NCBI GenBank assembly: GCA_029582265.1
Contig: CM055828.1
Location: forward strand, 11,200,942-11,264,941
Source of the DNA: Zoroaster sp. YZ-2022
Taxonomy: Eukaryota; Echinodermata; Asteroidea; Forcipulatida; Zoroasteridae
Direction: 5' to 3'
Length of the DNA: 64,000 nt
A program made the translations under genes and the position numbers. The notes below the pieces were generated by a model, which saw nothing but the letters and a program-made list of their open reading frames with translations, had not been told where the DNA came from and made no database searches. Shown piece by piece: positions 36,325 through 49,899 of the stretch. Numbering within the stretch: the stretch's first letter is position 1; the number at the start of each line of letters is the position of its first letter.

Positions 36325-38324
36325 ACTTCGTTTAGCCAAGCTGACTATTTCTAACATCAATTTCTTGCCATCTGATTTCAGCAAATCTGATGTCGAGTGC
36401 CCTGTGTTCTTCCAAAAATGAACACCTTGTGTGAATCTTCGCTAAAGATCCCCATCCCCTCCCACCCAATCAGGAACCCAATTGTCTCCCAACAAACGTG
36501 AGGAGACAATACTAACAATTACAATTCCCCAAATGATTTTTAGAATTAAAACAAATAATTAAACAATTAAATATCCCCGAAATGTAATCCATTAAAAAGA
36601 CTTTAGCGGTCAAGGGTTTGATAAAGGATTCATAATGGTACTGTCTGTACCGCCCCAATCCAAAAATCATCACAATAAATGCCCGCCACTGATTTCCCCC
36701 ACTTCATTATATTTCTTCCCATGCTTTTGCTCAAGCACAAGAGGGCGCCAACAATATTATCATATGTAAACATACTTTTTAGTGATTTTACACGTAAGAA
36801 CCGTCAACATCTATACGATTTTATAATCAACTAGATTTAAGTTATATCCAAGGTAATTTGTATTTTTGTCTCGTCCGTTGACTGCTGATTCAGTCAAAGT
36901 CAAATTTGTGTGTGGGATTATGACGTAACGGACGGGACATACACTACCGGTATATAATTGACTTTATATACGTATAATTGACTTTATATACGTATAATTT
37001 GAACTGATTTTTGGAGACTCGTCCTTTCCTCTTCACTGTCGCTGCTGATCGCTCAGGAGCTCAGGAATATACGTTATTAGTTTGCTGCAGAAACAAATCA
37101 GAATAATAATGTTAGCCTAATTCTAGGCTATATCAACAATGTTCATAACACATACACACGATCATCATACAGTTGAATGTCTACCTACATAATATGAGTT
37201 GCGCCACTGAGATTTCTTGCGATGATGGGGAGGGGGACGCCTTCCGGCAGGAATCTGAACTGAATAACCTACTCCATCTGCCTCATAACTGACACCTCCC
37301 CAAAAATCCCCGATGTTTTAAACTTGTTTAACGCTAAAAATAGTCGGGAATTACTCAGCTTGTATTAACCTCTTTTGAAAACGCACGAAATGAATTACTG
37401 AGTATACATGTATAGGCCATGTGACTTGTTTACACTTTGCGTGACTTTTGGAGTACCAGGGTAAATTACAGCCGGGTAAACGTGTGTATTTGTATGCAGA
37501 GTTTGTACATTCTCCACATGTCATCAAGAATATTTTAAATTTTCAGATGAATAAGATTTGAGATGTTATGGTAGTGTTTTATTAAAAACAAATCAAATTT
37601 ACAATTGGTCTATTGACATTTCAAAATTATAGATTTGATGGTTTATTGTCACAGACTAGTGTACATTTTGTGCCCGGCATAGTTTGACCTTTGGAACTCT
37701 TTTGTAAACATGTGATGTCATTGGTCACATCGTCTATATGGACATGAGCACATTTGTTAAGAAAAAAAGACTCATAGGGTTGTCTGTAATAATAAATTAA
37801 TAAATTAAAAACAAAACACTTTAATTATGGAATAATATGCGCGCTCGGAATAACTCTGTTAGTGGGATGATAATTATTGGAGGCGGTTTGTCATTTACCG
37901 TCCCTTTCACAAATATAGGGAGGACATCGCCGCCCGTGTTTATATTAGGATCACCTATTATGGGTTAATAAGAATAATTCTTTCTCTGAACAGAAAAGAA
38001 AAGAAATAGTACCTCCAATAGGGGCTGGGAAATATCGCCCTCGGGGAAATCACTGTCAAGTATGAGGAAGCTAATTTTTAGGTTATGGTTACTTTTAAAC
38101 GCATTCTGGGGCATGTTAATCGTATATTTTACATATTACGTATAGTAGCAAATTTTGCAAAAATAAATATGCACAAATGGGGGGGCGACATTGTCACAAG
38201 TGTCTCCTTCACCATAAATATTGGTCGCCCATGCCACCTAAAGTTTGAATTAGTAATCAATCACACGTCTTGTGCGGTGGTGTTGTCATTCTACTCATAC
38301 AGAAAACACAGAAAGGACAATTAC

Positions 38325-38460
38325 CTCTGCATCCAAGTAGTTCAAAACGCATACATACGTCTTCCAACCACGTGACGGGTTCTATCTGTATGAATCTAGT
38401 CTGCAGAGCCGCGGGAAAGTAGACAGTTACCGGTGTGTTTTCGTCCGTGTTGCCCTGAAA
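38325..38460 (-). CDS. F5/8 type C (discoidin) domain gene, exon B
   Basis: Second half of a coagulation factor 5/8 C-terminal type domain. The reading frame starts FQGNTDENTPVTVYFP, continues TRFIQIEPVTW and ends FELLGC, the family's typical closing Arg-Tyr-Ile-Arg-like strand and final Glu-Leu-x-Gly-Cys. The acceptor (TTGTCTTCAG) precedes 38460 and a donor (GGTAATTG) follows 38325. The exon is 136 bp, beginning in phase 0 and ending in phase 1. Joined to exon A in phase, it completes the domain from the Trp strand to the last Cys. Such domains bind membranes, glycans or matrix outside the cell; the full protein is unknown. An upstream exon for the domain's first strands, and downstream exons, were not found. 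Confidence 0.85.
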
Positions 38461-40030
38461 CTGAAGACAAACAACAAAGAAACGGACACATGGTAATTCT
38501 TTGTATTTAAAAATAAATGACCCGGTACACTTTCGGCAAAATGTCACTTTGTTTTTGTTTTATATTTAAATATTTTTGTGTAATGAAATTTAAATATTAA
38601 TTGTAGGCCTATATGATTTTTTAAAAAGTGTTTTGGCTTTTTTGGCCGCCGAATGAATGAAGATCAATTAATCAGGTGAAATTTTCAGTAACTATCTACA
38701 CTTTTAAAAATTGCAAAAATTTATGTTTACAAAATTCTTAAATTGATCAATGCAGATAGGAATATATTAATTGATAATGGATTTATTATATTTAAAAACA
38801 GAGCATCATGATCTATAAGGATTGAATTGCGTCCATAATGCAACACATTTTTGGAATAAATACATGTATATACAAATGAGAATTATTCCTATACTGCATA
38901 TTACAATCAAAAATAAAACCACTCTGTATGAACAAGAAGTTAAATATACGGTATAGCATTGGTAATTCAAATATAACCAAATGGTTGGATTTTAATATAA
39001 AACTTACTTGGTGTAAAGCTGATGATGATATCAATCTGTCCTAGATATAGTTTTGTCTGAGGTAATATTACCAATAAGATTATCAAAGAGGCTGATAGTA
39101 TTGTATTACAGGAATGTACTTGTGTTAACGACGCGTCGAGGCTCATGAAGTGCCTTAATAATGAAAGAACAATGTAATTACAGGTAACGATGATAAGCAG
39201 CTGGACAGTACGTGCTTAAGCCTATGGGGATTACAGACCTTAGACAGGTTACTGAGAATGGTAAATCGATGTCTTATTGTGGCAATTTCAGGAAATTTAC
39301 CTTTTCATTTGAACATTGATCATTTCCATTTTGAAAGGAAACAATTCATTTTAGACTAAAGCACAAAATACTTCCTACGAAAATAACATTGATTAAGATG
39401 GGCATCACCTCAGATGGAAAATGTTACTTGTGTATAAAAGCAAATGAGGAAACAATTATAAAATCCAATGCATGTTTGTGGAAAACATGTTGAAGAATTA
39501 TGCTAAAAGACAAATAATTTTACCTGAATGATAACATGATTATTATGGGGAAAGGGTTGCTTCATAGAATCATAATGGAAAAACGTGAAATAAGTATGGA
39601 CATGACGCTAACGGCCAAACAGTTCAATATTCTGAAAGATTATAAGTGTAGGCTCACATGTTTTATAAGAGAAGAAGAAAAGACAAGGATCTCAGACAAT
39701 GACTTTCAACAATAAGGCTTTATTGTGATATAAACTGTCACTGTTAAGTTCTGTTTCTAATAATAGTTATAATGTATATATAGCAGGGTAAAATACTTAC
39801 CAAATTGTCAAACAGGAAGTTTGTTAATATTTTCTGCATAGGCATATATTGATTGTTATTTTACATTTTTGTTCAGGTTCTTGTATTAGAACCAACTGCA
39901 GTTTACCTTTGCTGTAGACCTATGTCGGTGATTGTGTATGTGTACACTTTTTGAATTTATTTTGAAATATGAAATCATGAATCAAAATAAAAGGAACTGT
40001 ATAGTTCCACGTGCGGGTCTTACCCCCCCC

Positions 40031-40061
<31 letters not shown>

Positions 40062-40745
40062 CCCGCACACAACCTTACATATCAGGTTTGTGGGGTACCA
40101 CCATTGTCCTCCTATTGTCCCTTTTCTTTAGAATTTCTCTTGTCAGGTACACGGAAACAAAGAGAAACTTGTGGGGTACCATTGTCCCCATTGTGTCAGT
40201 ACCCCAAAGGTGGCCTCCTGGGTGATCACACCCACCCACACTTGTCGGAAAATAAGCATTAATGTCAGTTTTGCACGTGGTTCGGGAATGTTTGGTCGTT
40301 TTTATTCATTTCAAACAAATTGCCGTTTTTTAGAAATTTTGCGCACAAACTATAATTTGTATTCGCCAAAATGGTACTCTAACTACCACAATTTAATACG
40401 AGTAAAACAAGCTTTGAAAGAACTGTCTTTAAAGGTGACAAAAAACATCCCACAAATTTCTTTCTCAGATCAAGCAAAACGATTATTCCCAATTTAAAAA
40501 CGAGAATTGCTGTGTTGGATTACGTTTTCAAAAGTAAATTTTCTTCATAACAGATATACAGAGACACATTTTGGTAAGATACATTTTCCCTAAACACACT
40601 TTCTGGTTTTATTTGGTATATAGTTTGTTTTCAATTAAAATACGTATTCTTAAAATGGCTTAACAAAGATGTTTTGTAAACAGAATCCATAAAACCTGAT
40701 TTTGTGATCTACTCCCTGTCTTAACTGACACATTGTCTTAACTTT

Positions 40746-41332
40746 CGTCCCTAATTTGCCATAGTGACCAATCCGACTGTTTTCAATTTTAAGTTTCCCA
40801 CCCATTAGTTGGGAAGATCGCGTGCCCAACGTCCAGCTCTATGGCGCCCTGCCTAGAGTATCTGACAAGGTCACGGAGCGGAGGATGAGGTTTGCTGGCC
40901 ACTGTGTGCGTCACCCAGAACTAGCTGCTAGCCCGCTGGTACTGTGGGAACCCATCGATAGAGCTAGGAGCAGGGGCAGGAGGAGACTTTCATATGTCGA
41001 ACAGCTGAAGAAGGACGCAGCACAACAAGAAACGACTGAGCTGAGGACGCTGATGCTGGATCGGAATACGTGGAATGCAACCATCAGAGGCTCCCGAGAT
41101 GGTGTCGGCTGAAGACGACCTCTTGTATAAGCAACCCATTAGTACATTCAGGAAGAGACCTACCATTGTATCTAATTCACATGCATGTATTCCTTATAGT
41201 TTTGGAGATAGAGCAGCATTCAAATGACGAATGCTCTAACTGGCTATTTTTGTAATTTATAAATTTACCAATACCGCATTGGTCACTACGCCAACTTAAT
41301 TCGGGATTGGTCACGATGGCAAATTAGGGACG
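40746..41332. mobile_element. MITE with a captured LINE 3' fragment, right arm
   Basis: CGTCCCTAATTTGCCATAGT at 40746 and its near-complement ending at 41332 form inverted repeats of about 30 bp. Between them lies a LINE tail (40810-41113, plus strand). The element sits in the intron between the two discoidin exons. A clear target duplication was not found. Confidence 0.68.
40810..41113 (+). pseudogene. C-terminal fragment of a LINE endonuclease/reverse transcriptase protein
   Basis: An open frame with VPNVQLYGALPRVSDKV, RRMRFAGHCVRHPE, SRGRRRLSYVEQLKKD and LMLDRNTW. This order is typical of the last 100 residues after the reverse transcriptase domain in a common LINE group, with ELYG..PR, R.RFAGHC.R, RGR..TYVD.L and DR..W. 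No reverse transcriptase precedes it, so it is a 5'-truncated copy, and it belongs to a different family from the LINE at 1060-3598. The left-arm copy (about 19740-20030) is frameshifted. Confidence 0.85.
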
Positions 41333-42476
41333 ATTTATATACACATACTTAAAAGAGAACAGTATATGAAAGATGCCAATCGGCATCCTTTCTTGAACAA
41401 AATATATTATGATATTAGTTCATCAACAAGAGGAAATGTATTTCAGTTATATAACCCAAAAATAACAGATTTTTAAAATAAATAAATAAGATTACTTCTC
41501 ATTGATAAATCATCTTCTTTCGATATCGGTGCGCCAACAATTAAACTTGTATTTTTCATGATTATAATGAAATTCTGTTAGTAGGCGCCTAGTCTAGGTG
41601 AAAATGAATTGAATAAAATGTTTACAATCGCGTTCATAGGAGTATTGCACACAAAAATATCACTTCGAAGTCAAGGGAGAAAACAAATTAAGCGAAATTA
41701 AAGATGTGCTAAAAACCTAGCCTATTGATATTATGTACATAACCTTACTCACGAAGGGGGGGGGGGGGGCGGTAGTATCAAATATCTGTTAATAGTAAAT
41801 TTAATTGTTTAACGAATATATGCTATGATGTTATAAGAGGGTTTATTTCTTAATTTCACGTAGGGTTTCAAGACAGGGTTAGGATCAACATGTACCAAAA
41901 CTGTCTCGGTAGTTTTTGCAAATTATTTCTCAATGGTTACGCGAACGTAGAATTATTGTTGACTGTTGAAGCGTTGGATTATTCAGGGAAACTGATTTGA
42001 TCTGCTGCAACATCAGCCAAATACAGATAATAAAATCATGACAATTTATAATAACAGGAATAACATATTGGACATATTGACATTGGTCATGTTCCCTTTC
42101 AAACATAATACAAAACATTTGTAAGGCGCATACTTAATCTGAAAGACATTCAAAGGCGCCGACTGGACTAGAAACAATATAACGGAAATTTGAAATCATG
42201 TAGGCTGATCCTACAATATGTTAACTTTTTGTTCACTTTGTTTCTTAATTTGAGATTTTTTACATTAATAATGATTTCAGGTATAGAAACTTATACATTT
42301 TATTCAAGACTTGATATTTTGTATTGCGTAAGAACTATACCATGTCTATCATGAGTTAGTACATTTAACGTAGCACTATGTGAATAATAACCATGGGTCT
42401 CATTTGCTATAGCAGTATATTGATTCGAGGTAAAATATGACAACAGTGCAAGTATGTCATCTTGATAGGACCTTAC

Positions 42477-42670
42477 CGTCAATGATGACCCATTGGCTCC
42501 AGTCACGTAGATCAAATCAGTCTCGTTGTCACTGTACTTTATTTTATATGACTGTGTCCAATCCGAATACATGGGATACCCTTGTGTGATGATGCCAGTG
42601 ACTGTAACTGACTCTTGCAGGTCCACATGAATCCACTGGTTCTGATCTCTGTGCTTTGCACACCAGGCAC
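42477..42670 (-). CDS. F5/8 type C (discoidin) domain gene, exon A
   Basis: A 194 bp exon between acceptor TTTGCTACAG and donor GGTAAGG, with two leading bases and then 64 codons. It reads AWCAKHRDQNQWIHVDLQES, then VTGIITQGY, a YKIKYSDNE strand and TGANGSSLT. The Trp-Ile-x-Val-Asp-Leu and Thr-Gly-Ile-x-Thr-Gln-Gly signatures are diagnostic of the F5/8 C fold (discoidin family, usually extracellular). The donor phase matches exon B at 38325-38460, about 4 kb downstream on the minus strand. The frame has no stops, so this copy looks functional, unlike the left-arm copy. Confidence 0.88.
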
Positions 42671-43633
42671 CTGTAGCAAATAGAAGGATCGTATATCTGC
42701 GGATTGCTGTATATTGGTTTTATTCGGTTCGGTGTGGTTTTTAGCCGAATATTTAGAGTATGAAATTTATAAAAACGAATATCGGAATTTAAAAAAAAGG
42801 TGAAGCCTTATCAATTATTTGTATACAGATTTGAATGGGCATGGGAAACGGAATTTTTTTTCGTTTCAATAATGATATCCGGCACTTAAAATAATCAAAA
42901 TTAAAAGTCAAATTACCGTATGTTTTTAATTTATCGAACATTTCAAGCGATTTTATTAACTGTACATAGTTCATGCATATTGGGGTTTAAACATTTGAAC
43001 ATCCATAGGATCCACTACACAACTTGATTAGACACAAATGTAACAGAACTTTGAAATGTTGTGTGCCCCCTCCCCGATTATACGGGGATAATCAAAACAA
43101 AAATATTGTTTCAACTTTATTTCTTATTTTGTATATATTGATAAATGATTTAAGTATAAGTGTACTTATTGTAACCAATGTGTAGGTACACAACTGACAA
43201 AGATCTTCTTGGAAAACAAAAAATAAGTTATCTATTACAAATATCTATCTATTACAAATATCTACAATATGTTTATGCATGAAAATCTTCATTATTCCCG
43301 AGATTCAACTATTTGTAACACTTGCTCAGATTATTCATTTCTTATTTTATACACCTTGCTTAGATTATTCACTTTGGAAAGAATGTCGAACCCAACCGCC
43401 ACTTGTACACAATGTCTAAATATCGTATTGTTGGCAGACGACAAACTTGCCAACATCTCACTGGATTTGCATGTATTCATTGCTCACAATACCCCAAAAT
43501 TTCGTTTCCAACCTCACTTTACTCACTTCCCTCTCCTTAAGTGTGTCATCTGTCATATTTTGTCATATTTAGACAGAAAAAGTGGCAGTTGTATTCTACA
43601 TTATTTTCTTCTCTTCTTATTTATACACCTTGC

Positions 43634-44515
43634 TTATGCTAGGTTCCCACTGTCGTGCGATCCGTTACGAACGCCACGATTGGCCATTCGTAGCTGATCG
43701 TGGAATTTTTGTTTCCTTTTCTGAAATTTCACGTTTGGATGCGAGTTGATGCGAGTCGATACGTTCTGGTACGATTTGGTGCGCTTGGATGCGATATAGG
43801 CACGATTGGTCAATTTCAGATGACACGATCTGTCACGATCTGGTCTCCCGTTCAGATACGATCAGATACGTTCCGATAGGATTGTCCTGATTGAGTCCAC
43901 GATTGTGTTTCGATCTGACACGATCATCACGATCGGGGTCCCCGATTTTGGACGATCTGATACGTGCAGATACGTTCGGATACGTTCCGATACGATCATC
44001 ACGAACCGATGCGCTCTTTTGCGATCGGATACGATTGTGGTGGCGATGTCTTTCACGATCGGGATGGAGAGTGATAACGATTTGAGCCACGATTGAACCC
44101 CGACGGGTACATATACAGCCCGACTGACCATGGACTTCATTCTTTCTTGAACTTCTACAGAGTGAAGACTACAACCCACAATCATTGATGATGGCAGGAG
44201 TTGAGGATGATGACAACGTGGTGTTTGTCTTGTCCAAGGTTGATCCCGATCACCACGATTTCGAAGCACTATTAGATGCGATCTGTCGCGCTTTGTTACG
44301 ATCCAATACGATCTCATGCGATGATCACGATTAAAAATTAATCGTGTTGATCGTAGAAAATTTTTGAACCGTCCAAACATGTTCTACGATCAACACGATT
44401 GCCACGAATGACCTCAAGATCTGATAAGATCTGATAGGATCACCACGATTACTCCACGATTAAGACCACGATTTCAATCGTGGCGCGAATCGTGATAGTG
44501 GGAACGGGGCATTAG
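43634..44515. mobile_element. GATC-word-rich inverted-repeat element, right arm
   Basis: Mirror of 16338-17206. The ends here are TATGCTAGGTTCCCACTGTC and the complement of GCCCCGTTCCCACTATC, which makes the terminal repeat clearer. The interior has the same dense ACGATC / GATACG words. Overlapping frames (such as 43862-44380, minus) are repeat translations. Confidence 0.7.
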
Positions 44516-46434
44516 AATATACAACTCTTATTTATTACAGAATTCATTGGCTTAAAGGGCTGCTCATAAGAACCAATCGATCTGTAATGAAATTACTGTA
44601 TGAATAAAGAACATTGCACATTTGACAGAAAGTACAAGATGAATAGGCATTTTTCCCAATATTGCTCAATATCTCTAATTTCTCTATAAACACGTAAATA
44701 GTTTGGATACACTCCGTACATGATTATTTTATATGTCTCTAATGTCAGTATTTACTGAATATTCAATTTTATGTGTGCAACTGTAGTAAATTTATACAGG
44801 AGACAAATTAGGAATTGGTCTAATAATCCCCTTAAGGGTGCAATACATCAACATTGTTAAAAGCACACTAAATACATGCCGTTAAAAAGCAAACTTGGTG
44901 TCCGCTTTGGGTAGAATGTCGTATGCGACCGCCACTTGTTCGTATTCAATATAACCAATGATGTAATCTTACCTACCTAGTAAGGTGGAGAACATATGGA
45001 TGATGATGGACATATACTGCAAATTATTCCAGGATATTTATTTCATGAAAAATCAGGCATTTTTGGTATACGATGACTTCCTCAGTCATGTCAGTCTGAT
45101 CTTGTCAACTCAGCCATTAGTGACCAACACGGTCATTGTACATGTGCAGTGGCAACTATAATAGGATCCTTCTATTTTCTGAAGGGGATGATTTATTTTT
45201 AGAAGGAAAAGAAAGTCCGAAAACCATCATAAAAGTGGTTAGTTTTCGCTTTCTGTACCCCTAAAATCGATAGAATCATGTTTAACTGCATGGTTAGTGG
45301 TTGCAAAAATAATAATAAAAACCCTTAAAAAGTGGCGGTCTGATATGACATTCTTTCCCCGGTAGTTCCTTACAGTTCGTTCCTCTTCAAGAGATGCACA
45401 AACTCGTGACACCAAGGGACAAGGGACAAAGGACAAGGGACAAGGGACAACGGCAAGGGACAAGGGACAAAGGACAATGGACACGAACAACTAATTTCCT
45501 GGCAATACAAAATGCTCGCAAAATTGATGTGTTGGCTGTAACGCTGAAGTTGGAAATGACCACCACATACTTGCTATATCAACACGAAAACTACTGGAAT
45601 GCGCGAAATATATCGCAGCTTACATAAAACTTACATTGTGATCAATCTTATATTTACCTTGTAGATAATTATATTGGATCTTATTCCGACCCCTGCCATG
45701 GTTACGCAGAAAAATATGATCTCCGATCTTAAAGACGTTCGGATTTGCTTTACGATCACAAATCTATTCCGCTTATTCTTATTTTGCTGATGTTGATTTT
45801 TAGATCTTACAAGTAGATATATTTATTGCATTCTCCGTTGGTATAAGATAACCCAATCATGTTCTAATGCAGAGTCCTTCATCTAATGACAAGCATGGTT
45901 CTCTACCAAACGTAAGATAAAAAGAAGAAAAACCATTGAGCATTCCCTTGAGGGTAGTATTCTGTTGTGCAAGATTTATTGATGTTGTATATGCTATAGA
46001 GATGAGAAATTAAATTAGACTCAAATTGTCTTCCCTGATCTGAATGAATTCTTACAGGGTTACAACATACTAGGTCATTCTATGTCAACTCACCTAGAGG
46101 TTGGCAGTGACCGACTCAGATTTTGCTGATATTTGGTTGCAACATACCTCTATAGGAGTAATGAGCACACAACAAATTTTTCTTCCCAACTCAAAGTCGT
46201 TTCCGAGACATGGCAACCTGAAAAATAAGCCACGCCCCCTTTTTCTCCCTCCAAGTTACGTCATTGTATCATATCTATGTATGTAAGAAAATCCTGTCTG
46301 GTATCTTTTCTCCTTCATGGCCAAACGATATTTTTAAATAGTGGGTATTTTTCTTAATATAGAGTATACAATTGTACACTGTACAGTCTAGATGCTGTAT
46401 GTATGCATGCCCCCAAACACTTGTTATGATTTAT

Positions 46435-46463
46435 TAGGTGTTCGAACGCGCAGCGCGAACACC
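46435..46463. repeat. hairpin unit (GGTGTTCG family), right arm
   Basis: AGGTGTTCG and CGAACACCT flank an AACGCGCAGCG centre, giving a near-perfect stem-loop. TATTGTTTTTGTACTG and a T run follow, exactly as in the five units at 60990-61240. Confidence 0.85.
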
Positions 46464-48419
46464 TATTGTTTTTGTACTGTTTTTTTTTTTTTTTACTTCT
46501 TCTCAGTGGCGACTGTCCGGCAACAAAGGCATCCTTGCTGAGCATTTACAGCCTTCAAACTTAACACATAAACAGAACATATCAGGCAGACGAAACCGTT
46601 TGCTGTGACGTCATGATTACGTCATCAGGTGTCGAATTACGCTAAATCAAAATTTAATATTTCAAAAATGCATATCTCATGAACCACAAAAGATATTTTC
46701 ACAATCTTTGCATCCTCTGAAAGATGTTGAATTATGTGATTTTTCGTTTTTAGACGTGACTCCAATCTGACCTCTCCTTCCGGTCGAAACCGGAAGTTGA
46801 AAATTTCTAAATTAAAAAAATCATATCTCATGAACCATAGAAGATATTTTCACAATCTTGTTATTATCTTAAAGATCTTGAACTATGTCACATTTCGTTT
46901 TCAGACGTGACCCCAATCTGACCTTTTCTTCCGGTCGAAACCGGAAGGTTAAGTGAAACAATACGCTGAATTACTATTCCCTATATGTACGAATAGACAT
47001 ATCGCGCGTGCACAGAATACGTACACACAGCAATATACGGAGTTTAATATTGGCCTACAACGTAAGGCCTTGTCACAAGGGGCAATTTTCGGGCAATTTT
47101 CAGGCAATAAAAGTTGCTGGCAATGAGATTGCTCGGAGATTGCCCTGTGTGGCATTTCATGCAATCCAGTGGCAATGAGTAGACTATACTAGCTGGCTTT
47201 CTACTTTGAGGCAATCTGTCGAGGCAATCTCCAATCACATTGCGTATCAGTGATCACGTGACATTTTATCACAAGCAAAACATTTTCAGCGGCGGCCATT
47301 TAATTCTCGTTTACATGAAAACATACTGAGGAATTTTGCCGTTCTTATTAACTCCAAAGCAAAATACAAGAAAATAAAATGGGTTACCGAGAAAGAGGAA
47401 AATATAATTGCATTATTAAGAGGTAAGTAGACATTATTTAGAGGTTTATTGGCCTAGAATGTGCGTTTGTAAAGTAGGCCTATCGTAGACATAATTATTG
47501 CATGCACAATCCAATGGAGGTTCGTGACGGACGAAACTGTTGTACTGCATCTATTTCGTAAAAACTATACTGAGTCTACTATTTCGCTGTTTTTGCAGTG
47601 TACCTACATGATTTTAAGTTTGCATTTTAACTAAGGATAATGACTGAGCACGGATATATTATTGTCCAGAAAAAGTTTAAAAACTGTGCCATGCAGTCCA
47701 AGTCAAAAGAGCGTCGTAACTCGCCTACATATATGTACAGTACATATACATGTATTCAAATCCATGTAAATATATACATGTTCGTGTGTTGTTGTCTCTT
47801 CTGCAATTCTGCATGTTCTTCGTGTCAGCGAAATATATCCCTAACTCAACCTAAAGAGATGCTTTTACTTGATTAGTCTGCTAGTTGTAGCCACAAAATT
47901 GTCATAGGGGCACCTGTTTTTCTGAGCTAGGTTACATTTGTTGTTTTGTTATTATTAAGCATAAAAAGTCTGTCCCTCTATGCTTTAAAGAAAGGTCAGG
48001 TCTTATAACATAAAAAAGATGAAGAGCCTGCATAAAAAAAGAAAACTAATAAATGAAGAAAAAGCTGCAGAGGGATGAGTTAATATGAGTTTTAATTGGA
48101 AAATAAACATGCAGGTGTGTTGGTGGACAACATGTGTACACCAATTATAGAGGGCATTCTCTTACTGGAGTAATACATGTTGGCCTTTCCCCATTCAGAA
48201 TTTATTTTTTCACAGAATCATTTGAACATTTATTTATATTTTGTATTTTTAGCTCTCCAGTATGCCGAGTAATTGGAATTAGATGCAATGGCTGGCATCA
48301 GTGAGAGTCAGTTCAACAGCCTAGAAAGCATCTAAAACACAAGCCCCAAGGTAACCAATAAATCTGTGGTACAATTATTGTAAATGTGTGTGTGTGTGTG
48401 TGTGTGTGTACGTGTTTAT

Positions 48420-48597
48420 GGTGTAAACCGAGGACATATAACAAAAGGGAACAATATGTCCTCGGTTTGCGCACGGTGTCCTCGGTATGTTTCGTGTACA
48501 AATCTAATGGGAGAAGCCTCAAAAAGTTAAAGTCCAACAACAAAGGGAACAAAAGAGGGGAACAATAGAATGTCAAACGGTGTCCTCGGTTTACACC
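48420..48597. mobile_element. 178 bp MITE in a TG microsatellite, right arm
   Basis: Mirror of 12109-12291. GGTGTAAACCGAGGACA starts it and the complement TCCTCGGTTTACACC ends it. A stem of AAACCGAGGACATAT pairs across a 13 base loop at the left end. TG repeats lie on both sides. Confidence 0.75.
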
Positions 48598-49899
48598 ATG
48601 CACAAGACTGTGTGTGTGTGTGGATGTGTGGATGATTGCATTCCTCCTGACTGCCCTATGATCCACTCACATGACCCCACCAACCTACATTGAAGATTGT
48701 GATTTTTATTTTCAAAAAGCAATTCTTTTTAAACTTTATCCACAATGTTGTATTCTTTCCCAGTGAAAACAGGTCAACTCGTATGCGTGCCAACTCGTAC
48801 TATTACCAACTCATACTCATTTTGGTCAACTCGACCCGTACAAATATTTATTACTGAATATTTACTGGCATGTGTACGGGTTGACATCCGGTTAATTTAG
48901 CTACACTATAGTGTCTATAGTTACTCATAATACTAGTAGTGCTTATATCTTGTGTGGTGATGGATGCATTGCAGTTTACTTGATACTAGCACTTAATTTT
49001 CTCACTAAAGTAGTCCAGAAACAAATATCAGCACATTTATTGAGATAATGAAACAGTCACATCATGGAGGAAGGAAGACGTCACATGTAACTTTCTATTC
49101 CATTGTAAAACCTAACTTAAAGGCATTGTTCTGAAGGGATCATTTTTCTAAAGTTGCATAAGTTTTCTGAAGTTACATCAATCCATCATCCTGATAATAA
49201 CATATGAGGGCATTCTAAGTTATGTGTGTTTGTTAGCACGACCCATTATTCTTCGTCCCTCTTTGAAAACATTTAATATTGTTTTTACATGATTAGTTTA
49301 TATTTCAGATCATCGGTATCCATTTGTGCTACTGCTACAAGGTGTGTCAGAGTCTGTGTAACTTTGTGATCCAATGGCCAGCATTTTAAGTTTATCCATT
49401 CATCAAAGGAGTTAATGTATGATTCAAATTATGTTATATGGACTTATCCTATGGACTTAAGATAATTGATTTTTAGGACCTCAAGACATATCTAGGTCTT
49501 TTTAGGAATTTCTTTAACATGTTAGAACAAAAGTAGTACTGAGGAATTCTTATTATATGTTTGACTGGACCCAAACATCCTCACAAAATGTAGTTATTAA
49601 GCAATATCTGTTGGTGATCTAGTAAAATGTATATTGCCGACAGTGAATCCCTGGCAGTTGGGCCATATAAACATAGTAAACATAACCCCCAATCTTCATT
49701 GCATGGGTGTGTCAGCCTTGGAATACCTTTTGCCAGATCACCCAATTAAAGCACTAGTATAAGGGGGCCCCTTATACTTGTATTGCTTGTTTGCCCCTCC
49801 CCTTCCCTAGTTCTTGGATTCAATAGTGCTGCAATGATAGACCAAATAATTTTAGAAAACAAATGTGTTGGTTCATCACCAGTGGCAGTACCAGTGGCA

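Noticed and set aside
37830..37950. Short open stretch on the minus strand (VLPIFVKGTVNDKPPP) downstream of exon B
   Set aside because: No family resemblance and no clear acceptor. It could be chance.
43862..44380. 172-codon Arg/Ser-rich frame on the minus strand
   Set aside because: Echo of the GATC-word element. The same composition appears on both strands and in several frames.
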